A stretch of 64,000 nt of DNA, from the NCBI GenBank assembly GCA_032718475.1, contig JAUCBJ010001302.1, forward strand, positions 1 to 64,000, given 5' to 3'. The position numbers and the translations under genes are program-made. The notes under the pieces are model-generated. The model did not search any database and was not told the DNA's origin. It saw only the letters and a program-made list of their open reading frames with translations. This DNA comes from Nemertoderma westbladi (taxonomy: Eukaryota; Xenacoelomorpha; Nemertodermatida; Nemertodermatidae). The stretch's first letter is position 1. The number at the start of each line of letters is the position of its first letter. Positions 43,459-54,800 of this stretch are shown piece after piece.

Positions 43459-43825
43459 CGTTTTAGTGGAGATCGTTTCATATTGAGGAATCGACATTTC
43501 GTACACAGAAAATTAACAAATATTGGCGAACTATTTACGCCATCTTATAAGGGATTACTTACTTACTTTTCTATACCTGTACTCGATTTGTTTTACATTG
43601 TATTGATTGTATATTATAAGGGGTCGTCAAAAAATTTCGTGACGCCAGAGTAGAGTTGTGTGCTTAATAAGGTACAGATAGGGTATAGATACTTACTACT
43701 ACAACAGTTAATGTAGTTATTTCTTTATTTGTGGTAAGTGTTACTTTTCTCTATTTATCGCGTTTGTAGTAATCTGTTTCTATTTGCAGTGGTTGTAGTA
43801 ACCTGTTACTTTTCTATATTTGTAG
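43459..43825. other. Intron-like DNA before SLC30A exon
   Basis: AT-rich. The last 100 bp hold two diverged copies of a TTGTAGTAATCTGTT...TTTCTAT pyrimidine-rich stretch, which would serve as the polypyrimidine tract for the exon at 43826. Confidence 0.5.
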
Positions 43826-43960
43826 TAGACTCAGTTACTGGGGATGACGAGGACCATTGCCATGGCACCGGTAAAACGCAATCTCGTAACCGACGAGCGA
43901 AACGACAACTGAGTATAGCGTGTGCGCTCTGCTTCACCTTCATGATCGCGGAGATAATCG
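43826..43960 (+). CDS. SLC30A-like: SLC30A (ZnT2/3/4/8-like) zinc transporter, exon with TM1
   Basis: The exon reads DEDHCHGTGK, then a basic RNRRAKRQL stretch, then the first membrane helix with ICxxFMIAEIIG character (ALCFTFMIAEIIG). This order - an HCH motif, a basic linker with RRQL, then TM1 - is that of ZnT2, ZnT3, ZnT4 and ZnT8 of the cation diffusion facilitator family, which move zinc out of the cytosol into vesicles in exchange for protons. The donor GTGAGT follows at 43961 and the exon ends in phase 1. The acceptor is one of three AGs (43825, 43828, 43834), all in the same phase. It joins the exon at 44280 to give the conserved IGGYIANSLA turn. Upstream exons are uncertain. Confidence 0.85.
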
Positions 43961-44279
43961 GTGAGTTGGGATCCGTAAACCCGCGGGTACCACAACACCG
44001 GAGACAACCCAATAAGTTACCTGTAAGGCTTGGACACTCCATTCTTACACCCAGGGTTCAACACTCGACAGTTATCAAGACCATTTCTTTAGTGACCAGA
44101 CCACTATTGGTCGGGTTATATCAGAGTAATGGCAGTGACTGGAAGTGTAATATTAGTATACATGTATAACTTTATAATTATAGTTCTTAATAATATATTC
44201 TTCTTAAAGCATTTTTAAAACAGACATTTTTAAACCTTTACTTAACAGATTTACCCAACATACTGTTTCTCGTTTATAG

Positions 44280-44426
44280 GCGGATATATAGCCAATTCGC
44301 TAGCTATAATGACAGACGCTGCTCACATGCTCAGCGACTTTGCTTCCTTTTTAATCAGTCTGTTCGCCATTTGGGTGGCTTCTAAGCCAGCGACCCAACG
44401 TATGAGTTTCGGATATTATCGTGCAG
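44280..44426 (+). CDS. SLC30A-like: SLC30A zinc transporter, exon with TM2-TM3 and HxxxD site
   Basis: After acceptor TTTATAG the exon completes the Gly codon of the preceding exon and reads GYIANSLAIMTDAAHMLSDF, then a membrane helix LISLFAIWVASKPATQ, then MSFGYYRA, and stops at donor GTTAGT (phase 1). HMLSD gives the HxxxD pair of TM2 that forms half of the transmembrane zinc site in mammalian ZnT proteins. The 147-bp length and split points fit the family. The next expected exon (starting EILGA in relatives) was not found in the remaining 19.5 kb, so the rest of the gene lies beyond the window. The BEL/Pao-related element at 48.5 kb would then sit in the following intron. Confidence 0.92.
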
Positions 44427-47314
44427 GTTAGTTTCACTGATGTTCTCTATACATGTTAGTAACGGTACGGTTTTTGTTTTACACTTTCCGACTAGAATAT
44501 TTGGTAAAAAAAAATGTAGAATATTTGCCACTTGGTAACTTTCCCGAGTTGTTAATTCGATGAAACCATTCGGAGTTGTCAAGTAGAAGTGTAGGTTATA
44601 GTTACAGTGGAATTTTATATGATTTCCTCTATAAGGTGCCGTAGCGAAAGGTTATTGTCATAGCAACTATTTCTCTTAGCATGTTGTCTCGTCTACGTAT
44701 GGCTGTGTCGGTTTGTATGTCTGTTTTTGTTCTGTATTTCTGTTGTTAGCCTTTTATGTTATCCTTCTGACAGTATGATATCATTAAGTCTATCTGTGAC
44801 ACTTCGATGTTATGTGTCTGTTGTCGTTACAGTCCGTTTTTAAATAGTTATTTAAGCTGAAAATGTAAATTTAACCTAAAATATACTAAACATTTACGAG
44901 TATAGTGCACAATAATCAGTAAATATAATAAATATATTGGGATCTCAGAGTTAAAAGTTATATATTATAATATCGTCGATAGATTTCTTGCATCAACTTT
45001 GATATGTTAATTTATTATTCAAGTTTGTTGACAGCTTCGGGTTTTTAATAACCGCGACAATAGATTGGATTTGGAATGAGATTGAAGGTTATTTCTGAGT
45101 AGATATACTATTTAAACTGAGCGCTATGCGATGCATGCAAAGTCAGGTTGCCTCTTAGTGAGGGCGTTGGCCAGATTTAATATCATTATGATTCTCATTC
45201 TATGCGAATCTTTTATTATTATATCTTCAAGGCTACAATGACATGCGATGAGTAGGTATAGGGGTACTGTGGGTTTTATTGGGGATCGGGAGCGGTGGTT
45301 GTTCTACATCGTAGCTGCATCGTTATTACTGTCATTAGAGTTCTTGGTGTGTTTGTTAAGGGCTTCGCCGCGCTGTGTAACCCCGATATGCTTGACTAGT
45401 GAAACTGCGCGGCAATAGCTTTGTCTACTAACAGAAGCAGAGAGCGTAGCGTTGTTATGGTTGTCTGGAAATGGGCCAGCTAATTAAACTTCCGGTTTAC
45501 TGCCAGATTATTTTAAGCTTTTATTTTAATTGATAAATCATAATGATTCCCGTTTGTAATTATATACAACGTAGGAAATTACGACCGCCCGCCTGCCCAT
45601 CAGTCCGTAAAAGTGAAACATTTCATGTGTAAAGCTACTGCTGTACTGTACTGACCTATGCCTAACTTTATGTTAAATTAATCATTGTACCTCCAGGGAT
45701 AGTTCCTGTACCTATTATTTATCCGGAAAATATCACATCGCAACCTATATCGTGGAGGAAATCCTGCTGCATATCAGCTGCATATCAGCTAGTAAAAGTA
45801 ATCAGTATTTCCCTAAACCCTGAGTATTTGTCCGTTTAACAATGCTCGTTAATTGTATCCGCTTTAAAAATATAACGAGGCCTAGATTATTGTGCTCATC
45901 AGATTGTGAGTTTATTATCCTAAGGGTAGGAGATATCAACAGTCTAACTCACAACTCTCTATATTTGGGCAAAGGAGGGAAAATAATGTTCTTAATTAAT
46001 TTTTAATTTATAATTATAATACTAATAATGTATTTAATTAATTGGGTGTATTTAACAACATTGCTTATGAGAGGGGACCGGCAACAACGTAACTCGTGTA
46101 ACTAAGGTTACATGGAGATCAATTGATTGTATATGTATATGGTTATATGGGGGAGAAGTTGTTTGCGCGGACGTTTAGTGTTTTCGAGATGAGAGGGAAT
46201 TTTAAGAATCAATTAAGTATTACATGAAAATAAAGTAGCTTTATTTCACTGATAACAGCTGGAAATAAAGGGCAATTTAGTGGCCAACCTGACAATGGAG
46301 GATAATAAAGGCCAACAAAACGACATCAGCGGTGTGTCCAATCAGTGATACATGAAGAATTTCACATTTCCTTTTTATTTAATTAATTAAAAAATTTTAT
46401 AATATGCAGCTCGCGTAGCATCATTGGCAACTAAATATAATGGTGACTTGTCCCGTCCCGGCTCATACATTAAGCAAATCTTTGAAACAAAGCCCTCCGG
46501 GTGGATTAAGTAGATTCCTCCATTATATGCAACCAAGCGAGCACCTGCAGTATCTTATCCCCGACACCCTATCGGGTCGACAAGAAGAAATTCATTATGC
46601 AGTCAACACGGATCTCGCAATGAGCTGTAAATTACTTTCGCGCTGACGCCTGTTTCCTTAACGCTGCTCAGATTAAAATTATACCCCCAACTTCCACGTA
46701 TAGCGCACGCGAAGCGGTAACATTTCGTTTCCGCACTCCTATATGTGTAGCTACTGTGTCAGTCCATGGGCTAGATGGCGCCATTACTACATTACTCGTA
46801 ATTAGGGATTTGTTCTTGCAACGAATAAGTCACTTTGCAGTTCAGGAGGCCATTGCATTTCTTCGCTGATATAGGCCATGTATTTATTTTACGGGATTGC
46901 GCTGTCCGATGAGCTTAGGGCGAGGATTGTTCACGTTTAATCCAAAACCAATCGATATAGTGGTGTATAACTCCGTATTGTGAGGGTTAAAAGATTATCT
47001 CTGTGTGTCTGATTTCCCTGATACTGCAGCACAATGCATTCGTTATCGACGCTATGAACCCCATATTGTTATGTTGTGTAAGCGAGTTTGGCTAGCCATG
47101 GGCCCGGCGGTGGCACCTGCTGACGCGGTGGGCCGATGAGGAAATAAGAGATATTTAAAGGTTGAGAGTCTTTAGAGTAGAGAGACTAATGTAGTTGTTA
47201 TCAAGTATAGCGCTTTGCACGTCATGGAATTCGTAATTTTATTCGGCAATTTTAAGGCCGGGGAAACCCCCCCCCCCCCCCCCCCCCCCTGAACACTTTT
47301 TTTAATTAGATTTT
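44427..47314 (+). other. Intron of SLC30A-like gene
   Basis: No exon, array or element is supported. A run of 23 C is at 47267-47289, immediately left of the foldback element. A GCATATCAGCT doublet lies near 45769-45790. Confidence 0.6.
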
Positions 47315-48072
47315 ATTGATATTTATATTTAACGTCAAGCTACTAATAGTAAAAAACTGTACCGGTAGGTATGTACAACAAGTAAATAAAATCGACTGGA
47401 GACCCAGACATGCATGTAATAGTGATCAGCTGACTGCAGACAGCTGATCGGTAGGTTTCGCCCCAATACAGCGGGCTTTCTCAGGATGTTCCAGCTTGCA
47501 GGACGACAGTAGAGTGAAGTTCCCAAAGGATAAGAACATGCAAAGTGTGATGGGGTTGATACATACTAACTAACCACTGGGAAGCAGCACCACAAACTTA
47601 CGCCAATCACGTTTCTGCTTGTTGATAACTGGCTGGCGCGTGCGAATATAGTACATTTCAAGCTTTTGCAGAACAGGCCACAGAGGGTGCCTAGCAATAA
47701 CTTTGAAATGCTTAAAAAGCTCGCGCCAGTCAGTCAGCCAACGAGTATTGGGCTCGCCGCGGTGCGTCATGATGTGGTTGTACACAGTCTTGCCCTGCTC
47801 GTATATAGTTAGCATGTATCAGCCCCATCACACTTTGCCTGTTCTTCTCCTTTGGGAACTTCACTCTACTGTCGTCCTGCAAGCTTGAGCATCCTGAGAA
47901 AGCCCGCTGTATTGGGGCGAAATCTACCGATCAGCTGTCTGCAGTCAGCTGATCACTATTACATGCATGTCTGGGTCTCCAGTCGATTTTTATTTACTTG
48001 TTGTACATACCTACCGGTACAGTTTTTTACTATTAGTAGCTTGACGTTAAATATAAAAAATATAATTATCAA
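47315..48072. mobile_element. Foldback element with ~250-bp arms
   Basis: The left arm (47315-47567) and right arm (47811-48072) are near-perfect reverse complements. They include AACGTCAAGCTACTAATAG, GGTAGGTATGTACAACAAG, TGATCAGCTGACTGCAG and CAGCGGGCTTTCTCAGGATG. The 243-bp middle carries a minus-strand open frame (in the arms and loop, 47815-47570) with LEMYYIRTRQPVINKQKRDW, which reminds me of the C-terminal end of GIY-YIG endonucleases in retroelements; that is a weak likeness. No target duplication was identified. Confidence 0.8.
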
Positions 48073-48503
48073 CTTTTCAAGCTTTCCTTACTACCACTTT
48101 TTTTAAATGTTTACAATATCTACTGAAATGAAAATATTTTGATTTTAACCAGTATGGCTAAGTATGGCTTAGCGGCCATTGAATGAAACACGATTAGCGG
48201 CTAAAATGCTACTAATCATTCAATCTGTGATGGAATTGGCTGAAGCAATTTAATTTAAAGTAATTTAATTAATATTCATTAATATTTGAGAAATTTTGAC
48301 AAAATTTTCACTAATTTTTGGTTGAAATGTGAAAATTATCTGTAAAAACAGAAATGTAAAAATTCCAGCCGATTACTTTTAAAGAACCGTCGAAACCATT
48401 TCGAATGAGCCAAAAAATAAAATAAAATTGATCAAAAATGGCGAAGGAGTAGTAATTTGAAAAATTAAAAATCTCATTCCGAGATAATTGCCTTCAAAAT
48501 TTA
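48073..48503 (+). other. Intron-like DNA left of the LTR element
   Basis: AT-rich with no features. It ends at the target duplication of the LTR element. Confidence 0.4.
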
Positions 48504-48508
48504 AACAT
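48504..48508. other. Target-site duplication, left (AACAT)
   Basis: AACAT immediately precedes the TG of the 5' LTR and is repeated after the 3' LTR at 60788-60792. Confidence 0.9.
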
Positions 48509-49691
48509 TGTAAAAGCTTCTGTGGGATATAACTGGCCCTTTTGCTTTGCAATCCAGTTTCCCCCCAGGCGCTGGAATACTCTAAAAGGCTCACTAACTC
48601 GAATGGTACAAGCGACCGGCTGATTGGCTGATTTGCTGTACGAGGGGTTCTTTGCTATGTTCTATCGGCCAACCAGAGCTATAGCAGCAGAGTATGCAAC
48701 CAGGACAACCGAGCGGAGTGACTCATTTTGTGTGCTGGCCAAGGGATGCAAAAATCCTGATAGTTCGGCATTTAGATATTCGTGGAACCTGTGGAATCTG
48801 GTGTTCTGCCAATGAGAGCTATTCCTCTCTGTGTAAAAGATACCTGCAACAGGGACAGAGGACAGTGTTGTTATTCCTCCTAGGCCAGGAACACCGGCTC
48901 TAGAATCAATTCGTTTTCATACTTTAGAAGAAACATTAGTAGGCTTAAGATTATAGAGCGTATAACTGTTATCTTGTCACATCTTGTCATATCATATCTT
49001 AACCTACCGTCTTAATGCTATTTACTGTTGTGTTTTGGTTGAATATTATTTGGAGAACATTTATAAAGAACCCAAATTTCCCAATTTTCTTGATACACTA
49101 CAGGTTAGAGAGACGGGTTATATATAGCGATTGCGACTTATATTATTGTGTATGTAGTGAATTTAATGCTATTTGATAAGCACTACATTGGTCCGTTGCT
49201 GTTCTCTCTATATATGATAAAATTCATTGACGGTCGGCAAATTAGTGAGCAGTATTGTGTGTTACCGGTAGTGTGCATGATTGTGACTGATAACTAAGCA
49301 TTTCCTAAAGAATGCGCCTCATACGTGAATCATAAGCCTTACCGACTTGCCGTTGTGATTAGTATAAGTCATATCTCTGTTTACTTAGATAGAGTGCCAC
49401 GTCCTAAAGGAACTGTTAATATTTCCCGAAAGTGAATAATATTAGTCAGAAATTATTTATTAACGATCAATCGAATAATACAGTAGGCTTCACTGCAATA
49501 ATAATCTAAGCCCTCAGAATCCAGCACCCCGGGTATATCCAGCGGGTGAATGGACGCGCACTAGGCTGGCTTCTGCTAATGTTGTGTTTATTGGTATTAA
49601 ATATTTGTCATCTTCTAAAGTATATTTATAAACCAAAAGACATATAAATTTTGGCAGGTTAAACTGCTAAAGGTCTTCAAAAGCGCGTACA
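48509..49691 (+). repeat. 5' LTR (1183 bp)
   Basis: Matches 59605-60787 base for base except at two positions. TG...CA ends. It contains a 63-codon open frame starting MADLLYEGFF near 48624, present in both LTRs; this is probably chance. A TATATATA box lies at 49119-49126. Confidence 0.97.
49119..49126 (+). promoter_or_regulatory. TATA-like box in 5' LTR
   Basis: TATATATAGCG follows the GAGAGACGGG stretch in the middle of the LTR, a suitable place for the U3 promoter. A second AT-rich candidate, CTCTATATATGATAAA, lies near 49203. The motif repeats in the 3' LTR. Confidence 0.4.
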
Positions 49692-51886
49692 ATAACAGTT
49701 ATTGACTTTATTGCAGTAAACAATAAAGTTGAAAGTACCGGTCAACCGGTAAACCTGAACCGGTACATCTGTAGGTCAGTAGGCCTAACTGCCAGAACCG
49801 GTACTTCTGTAGGTCTGTAGGCCCAACTGTCCTAACCGGTACTTCCAGTATAAGTACATCAGTATTATTCGATTTTGATTATTGTATACCGGTAGGTCTC
49901 GATATTAAATCGGGGACGCCTGGTTTTTATTGGGATTTTACTTAGGTCTATTTCTGTCAGTTTTATTTCCTAGTAAGTTAATATTGAGCTGAAGACGTGT
50001 AAGTCTGCTCAGATTGTTCAGATAACTGTAGGCCGGACTGTTGTCGGATTGTTGTTGGGTTTGGAGAGATTACGGTGTGTGTAGAGTTTGTCTGATAAAG
50101 TGCCGTTAGTAAGTTGGGGCAGCCATAGCTGTAAGGTCAATCCCCTCTTAAAGAATAAGTCGTACTACCGTGTTAGAACGCATACTAACTAACCGTTTTG
50201 GAATCTGCACATACTGTAGTTTATTTAGGCTTGACAGTATTCTGCCAACGTTTTGGCCTGTGTTTGTTTGTGTGGTCTGTTCAGGTACCGTAATAGTTAT
50301 TACTCAGATATTTGTAGGCTGGATTGTTGTCTAGCTATTATTAGGTCTGAAGAGATTGCTGCGTGTATAGAGTTTGTCTGATAAAGTGCCGTTAGTAAGT
50401 TGGGGCAGCCATAGCTGTAAGGTCAATCCCCTCTTAAAGAATAAGTCGTACTACCGTGTTAGAACGCATACTAACTAACCATTTCAGAATCTACACGTAC
50501 GGTAGTTTATTTAGGCTTGGTGGTAGTCTGCCAGCGTTTTGGTTTGTATTTGTTTGAGTATTCTGTACGGGTAGCGTAATATTTATTATTCAGAGTTTAT
50601 GTGATTATTCGCAACATTCATGTCCCCAAGTTTATTCCTACAGTAATTGTGCTTGTTATACATACCGTTATAGTTAAATTAACCCCGGTACTACACGGGC
50701 TGCTTGGCGTAGGAAAAGACTGGTGACTTTGTGCTTCGGTCACTCCAGCAGATGCCGTGGTTCTTTTAACTGTTCAAGTATATTTAACTACTGATTATTT
50801 GTTGTACCAGTACTTGTACCTAATTTAGGGTTTAGTGTACAGTGCTTTCCGAAAGTAATTAGTGTGTAGGCAGTATATTTGTGTTGTAAAGTGGTTAATA
50901 GGCACGCTGGATCTGGTAGTCCGCGGTAATTAACTTCTAGGTAGGAACACTCCGTGATACATAACGTAGTACCTATAGCGATACGGCTATAGGTCGTCAG
51001 GCGGTGGTATTTTCCTATCTGGACAGTGCAATATATTTACTACTACTTATTATTTTCAAATACCGTAGTACCCTGTCCGTTGTAATAACCAGAAATCTAA
51101 CCCTTTGTTAGGCTGGTTTGTAGTTTCCCTGTAAAATTACCCTAAAAATTTCGTACGTAATATTTGTTGTTGTGTTTTAATTAGAGAATTAATCTCACCC
51201 ATATCGTAAGTAATTTGTAGTATTAAGTAACTTAGGTAAATTAGAATTATCTGTTTTAGTGTCCAATAAATAGCACTTCACTGAGAGCGCACAGCTTCTG
51301 TGTAGTGAACCCCAGAAATAATAACATTTATTTCAAATATTGACAAAACCCTTTTAAACGGGTATATATAGATTATAAATCAATTCAAACGATTTATAAA
51401 TAGTAGGCCTGCCATACAACAACTAGGTCTCAAAATCAGTTGGACTACTGCTTAAATAACAGTAATAAAGTAAGTTAAAGTAACCAAGTAACCCTAAAAT
51501 ATTCAGAAATTCAATTATTCTAAAATAATTGACATACCGGTATTTACCATAGGCTTATTATATTTATTTCTATAAATTTGAGCTGAAATCATACCGGTAC
51601 TCTGTACTTAATTCTAGTCCATAATTATACTTATATATACTATCAGTGTAAGCTGTATACCGGTATTCACGATAGGTCTATTATATATTTATATATATTT
51701 GTGCTAAAATTATATACTGGTACTCTGTGACAAAACTAGTTTACCATACTTATATATATTATAAGTGCATACCGGTATTCTAATATACTGCAATAAATTA
51801 CTGGTACTAGGCCAACGGTCATACTGAATTACTAGACTTGCTTTAACTGTAACTATAGCAGTAAGCATTCAACTGTATAGCTAAAC
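49692..51886 (+). other. 5' leader of the LTR element with internal tandem duplications
   Basis: No ORF. Three sets of internal duplications are visible. A short one with CTAACTG/CCAACTG and AACCGGTACTTC falls near 49750-49850. A 286-bp duplication (50020-50305 and 50306-50590) includes GATAAAGTGCCGTTAGTAAG in both copies. A roughly 112-123-bp one with TACCGGTATT starts at 51535, 51658 and 51770. No sequence directly after the LTR matches a usual tRNA 3' end, so the primer-binding site is unassigned. Confidence 0.7.
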
Positions 51887-54800
51887 ATGTCTGACACTCA
51901 GAAAAACCTGTCAGACAGTCTAATCGATACAACCATCTGTGACACAGATAGGAGTGTGGAGCGATTAAGAAAGGAGTTCAGCTCACCTCCTACTGAAAGA
52001 AAAGTCATCCCTCCAGTAGTGGTATCAGACCCTAAGCTAATCCAACACCGTAGGTCTATAATCGGCACTCGGGCCCAAGTCAAACGGAACCAGGAAGCAG
52101 CTGTCCCACAGCAGCAACAGCCTAGTCAAGAAACTTGTTCCCAGCGATCCGATAGCTCCAGTAGTTCGGATACTGTCGAGCTGAACCCCGAACGCGGATT
52201 GCAGATGGCGGCAAAAGCCTACTCGGACCCCCTTCTCACCCTTCCTGCCGCAGTGCTAACTACTATATTGATTGCGGTGGAGGAACATCAAGCCGACTGG
52301 GCGAGAAATAAGCGAGCGACCCAAGATAATTATGCGGAATACGCCAGGGAAGAATTGATGTCTATTGTCGAGTCACAATGGAACTTTCCCGGACCCGGAC
52401 TCCCGTTAGATCTGTCCGAGGCAACTTGGGAAGATATACACAGGATGGGAGTGGTTAAAGATACAATGGATCCAGCTGTTTGGAAGAGGTCGGCAGCAGG
52501 ATATGTGCAGGGGTTCTTCGGCTCCTTAGAGAGATTAGAAGAACAACTGTTTCGACAACCCCAAGGACCTCAAGAGCAGGAAGAACTGCTATATCAAGTA
52601 CGCGAAAGAACCCTACGCATTCGACTAATCCTATCAGCCTTTGAGGAAACTTCCAAAAGAAGACAGGACACGTCGCTGCAGGTTGCTGTCAAAACTTGGT
52701 TCCAGCGGGTAGGCCTCAAAGTACAAGAAACGGACCAGTGGAAATCCCAGCTGTCTGAGAGACTAACCTATGAAGAACCAACCGATGCCACCCTTCCTCA
52801 AGTGGAAGGCGAAGAGACCGCAGAGAGACCACGAACAAGAGACGCCATCGACATTTATCTGTCCGACTATCAGCGATTCCTAGGAGACGAAGAGTTGAGG
52901 AGACGGCTGTCTGGACTTTCCCCTAATAGTGAAGGAACCCAGCGTGTGTTGGACTCAATTGATGCTGAAATGTTAGCTGCAAACCAAGCTAAATTTGATG
53001 AAAAACTTCGCCTCGCTAGAGTCCAAGAAGAACAAGTAAAGAAAAGACGGATAGAGGAACAAAAGGCGGCGGCCATGGCAGAAGCAGAAGTAGAAAGAAA
53101 GGCAGCGGCGGCAGAAGCAGAAGCGGAAAGAAAGGCGGCAAAGGCAGTGGCAGAAGCAGAACGGAGAGCGTCTGAGCAGACTACCCAACTGGAGTTGGAA
53201 AATCTGCAAGAGACGCAAGACAACATAAATAAACAGTTAACTGCTAGTCAAATGCAGATGATGAGACGATCTACTCCCAAACGCCAGGGATACACATCAT
53301 CGGAGGAAAGCGAAACCACCGATCCTGAAGGCGGAGGAAATAGATCTCGTCTAAGCAGGCGTAGAAAAACATCTCACCGTCACAAATTGCCTGATTTGCC
53401 CCCAGCTGTTAGAAGACAGCTAGCTAGCACAGACTTAGGTATTACGGAACCCACAGACCAAACTATTCAGGTCAAAAGACTCCCTACAATAGTTGATGAG
53501 CCTGAAATAATTAGGCCTGTCGTTCCCAAAGTCACTTCTGTGTTAGAGACCCCTGTACTTCCAGAGCTTAACTCTAAATTCCCTTTACATAGTACTACAC
53601 TGCCTGTACCCGGTAGAACAGTCCATGAGAATATCCCTGTCCTGATAGCTGAGAGAGAAATCAAAGATTTGTCTCCCGTCGTCCCACGTCAGCCCACTAC
53701 AATGTTGGCGACTCCCGCTTCGGCGGTCGAGTGGGTAGAGGAGGGACGGCGGGGGATGAATCTCCTGCTCGGACAGATGCAGGAGACTGTCCACCAGCTT
53801 AAGGGAACAGTAAGGGAAGGTAGGGCCGAATTGCAAGAAGTGCAGCAAAGTATCGCGCTAGAACGCGACAAATTAGTCAATATCCAAAAGGGCATACCAA
53901 TACCCCCTGTAACATTGTGTCAACCGGTTAGGTCTGAAGTATTACATGCGCAAGGTGTGGAGCCTACACGCATCTATACTGCTAGTGAAGTAGAAACTCC
54001 TATAGCAAACCCTATTAAGGGTGATTATAAACCTGTTGTTAATGATATTCCCTATAGACCTGCTAATGATCCGAGAAATTCATATACCGATAATTCGATA
54101 TTAAATAACACGATGGCCCAAGAAAGCTTTACGCGTCAGATGGCTAGAACAGAAGCCCGACAAGCGGTCAAAGTGGGAGAGATCGTCAAATTCAATGGAG
54201 ATGAGATGAAGTGGTTACCTTTCAACGAATATTACAAAGACAGCATACAGAACTCTGTGCTATCTAACGGAGAGAAACTTAGGTTCCTCATCAAGTGCTT
54301 GGAAGGACCTCCCAAGTTAATGGCGTTAAAGTTTATTGGACATCCAGAAGGATTAAGACAAGTTTGGGATACATTAAACATCAGGTATGGTAACAAGGAT
54401 AACATAGCTAAGTATTTGTATGCAAAATTAGTAGCCCCCCGACACTTCCTTAGTAGCGGGATTATAGAGTTTTCCGATGAGATTCAAGAGATCTGTAGAC
54501 AACTGGACTGGTTAGGTAAGTCGCATGAATATCAGAGTTCCATGGTTATTGGAGCCGTAGTCTCTACTTTACCAAAGGGTGGAGTATGTACACGCTGGGA
54601 CAAGAAAGTGTTGTACATGAATGAACAACAACGACGAAGCCCTACCATGGCTGATCTCATGTCCTTCTTAGATAGTGAAGTAAAATTACAACTCATAAAG
54701 CAGTCCAGAGAGAAAACATCGGAAAATAAGGTAAGTGAGAAACCCGTTTCTAGGAGAAGGATAATACCAGTGTGTTATACTGACGACGGCGAAAGCCAAG

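Noticed and set aside
41416-43486. Open frames of about 625-675 codons on both strands encoding a 12-residue repeat
   Set aside because: A 36-bp satellite whose unit lacks stops in several frames and is a multiple of three produces these automatically.
48624-48903. Short ORFs in the LTRs (also at 59720-59999)
   Set aside because: They occur only because the LTR is duplicated; no domain, and such short frames are expected by chance.
49692-49720. Primer-binding site just after the 5' LTR
   Set aside because: The sequence AATAACAGTTATTGAC... does not begin with the TGG expected for complementarity to a tRNA 3' CCA end.
52870-53226. Minus-strand Ser/Ala-rich open frames opposite the Gag coiled coil
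   Set aside because: They are antisense shadows of the biased Glu/Ala/Arg coding sequence, as are those opposite 9.4-10.3 kb.
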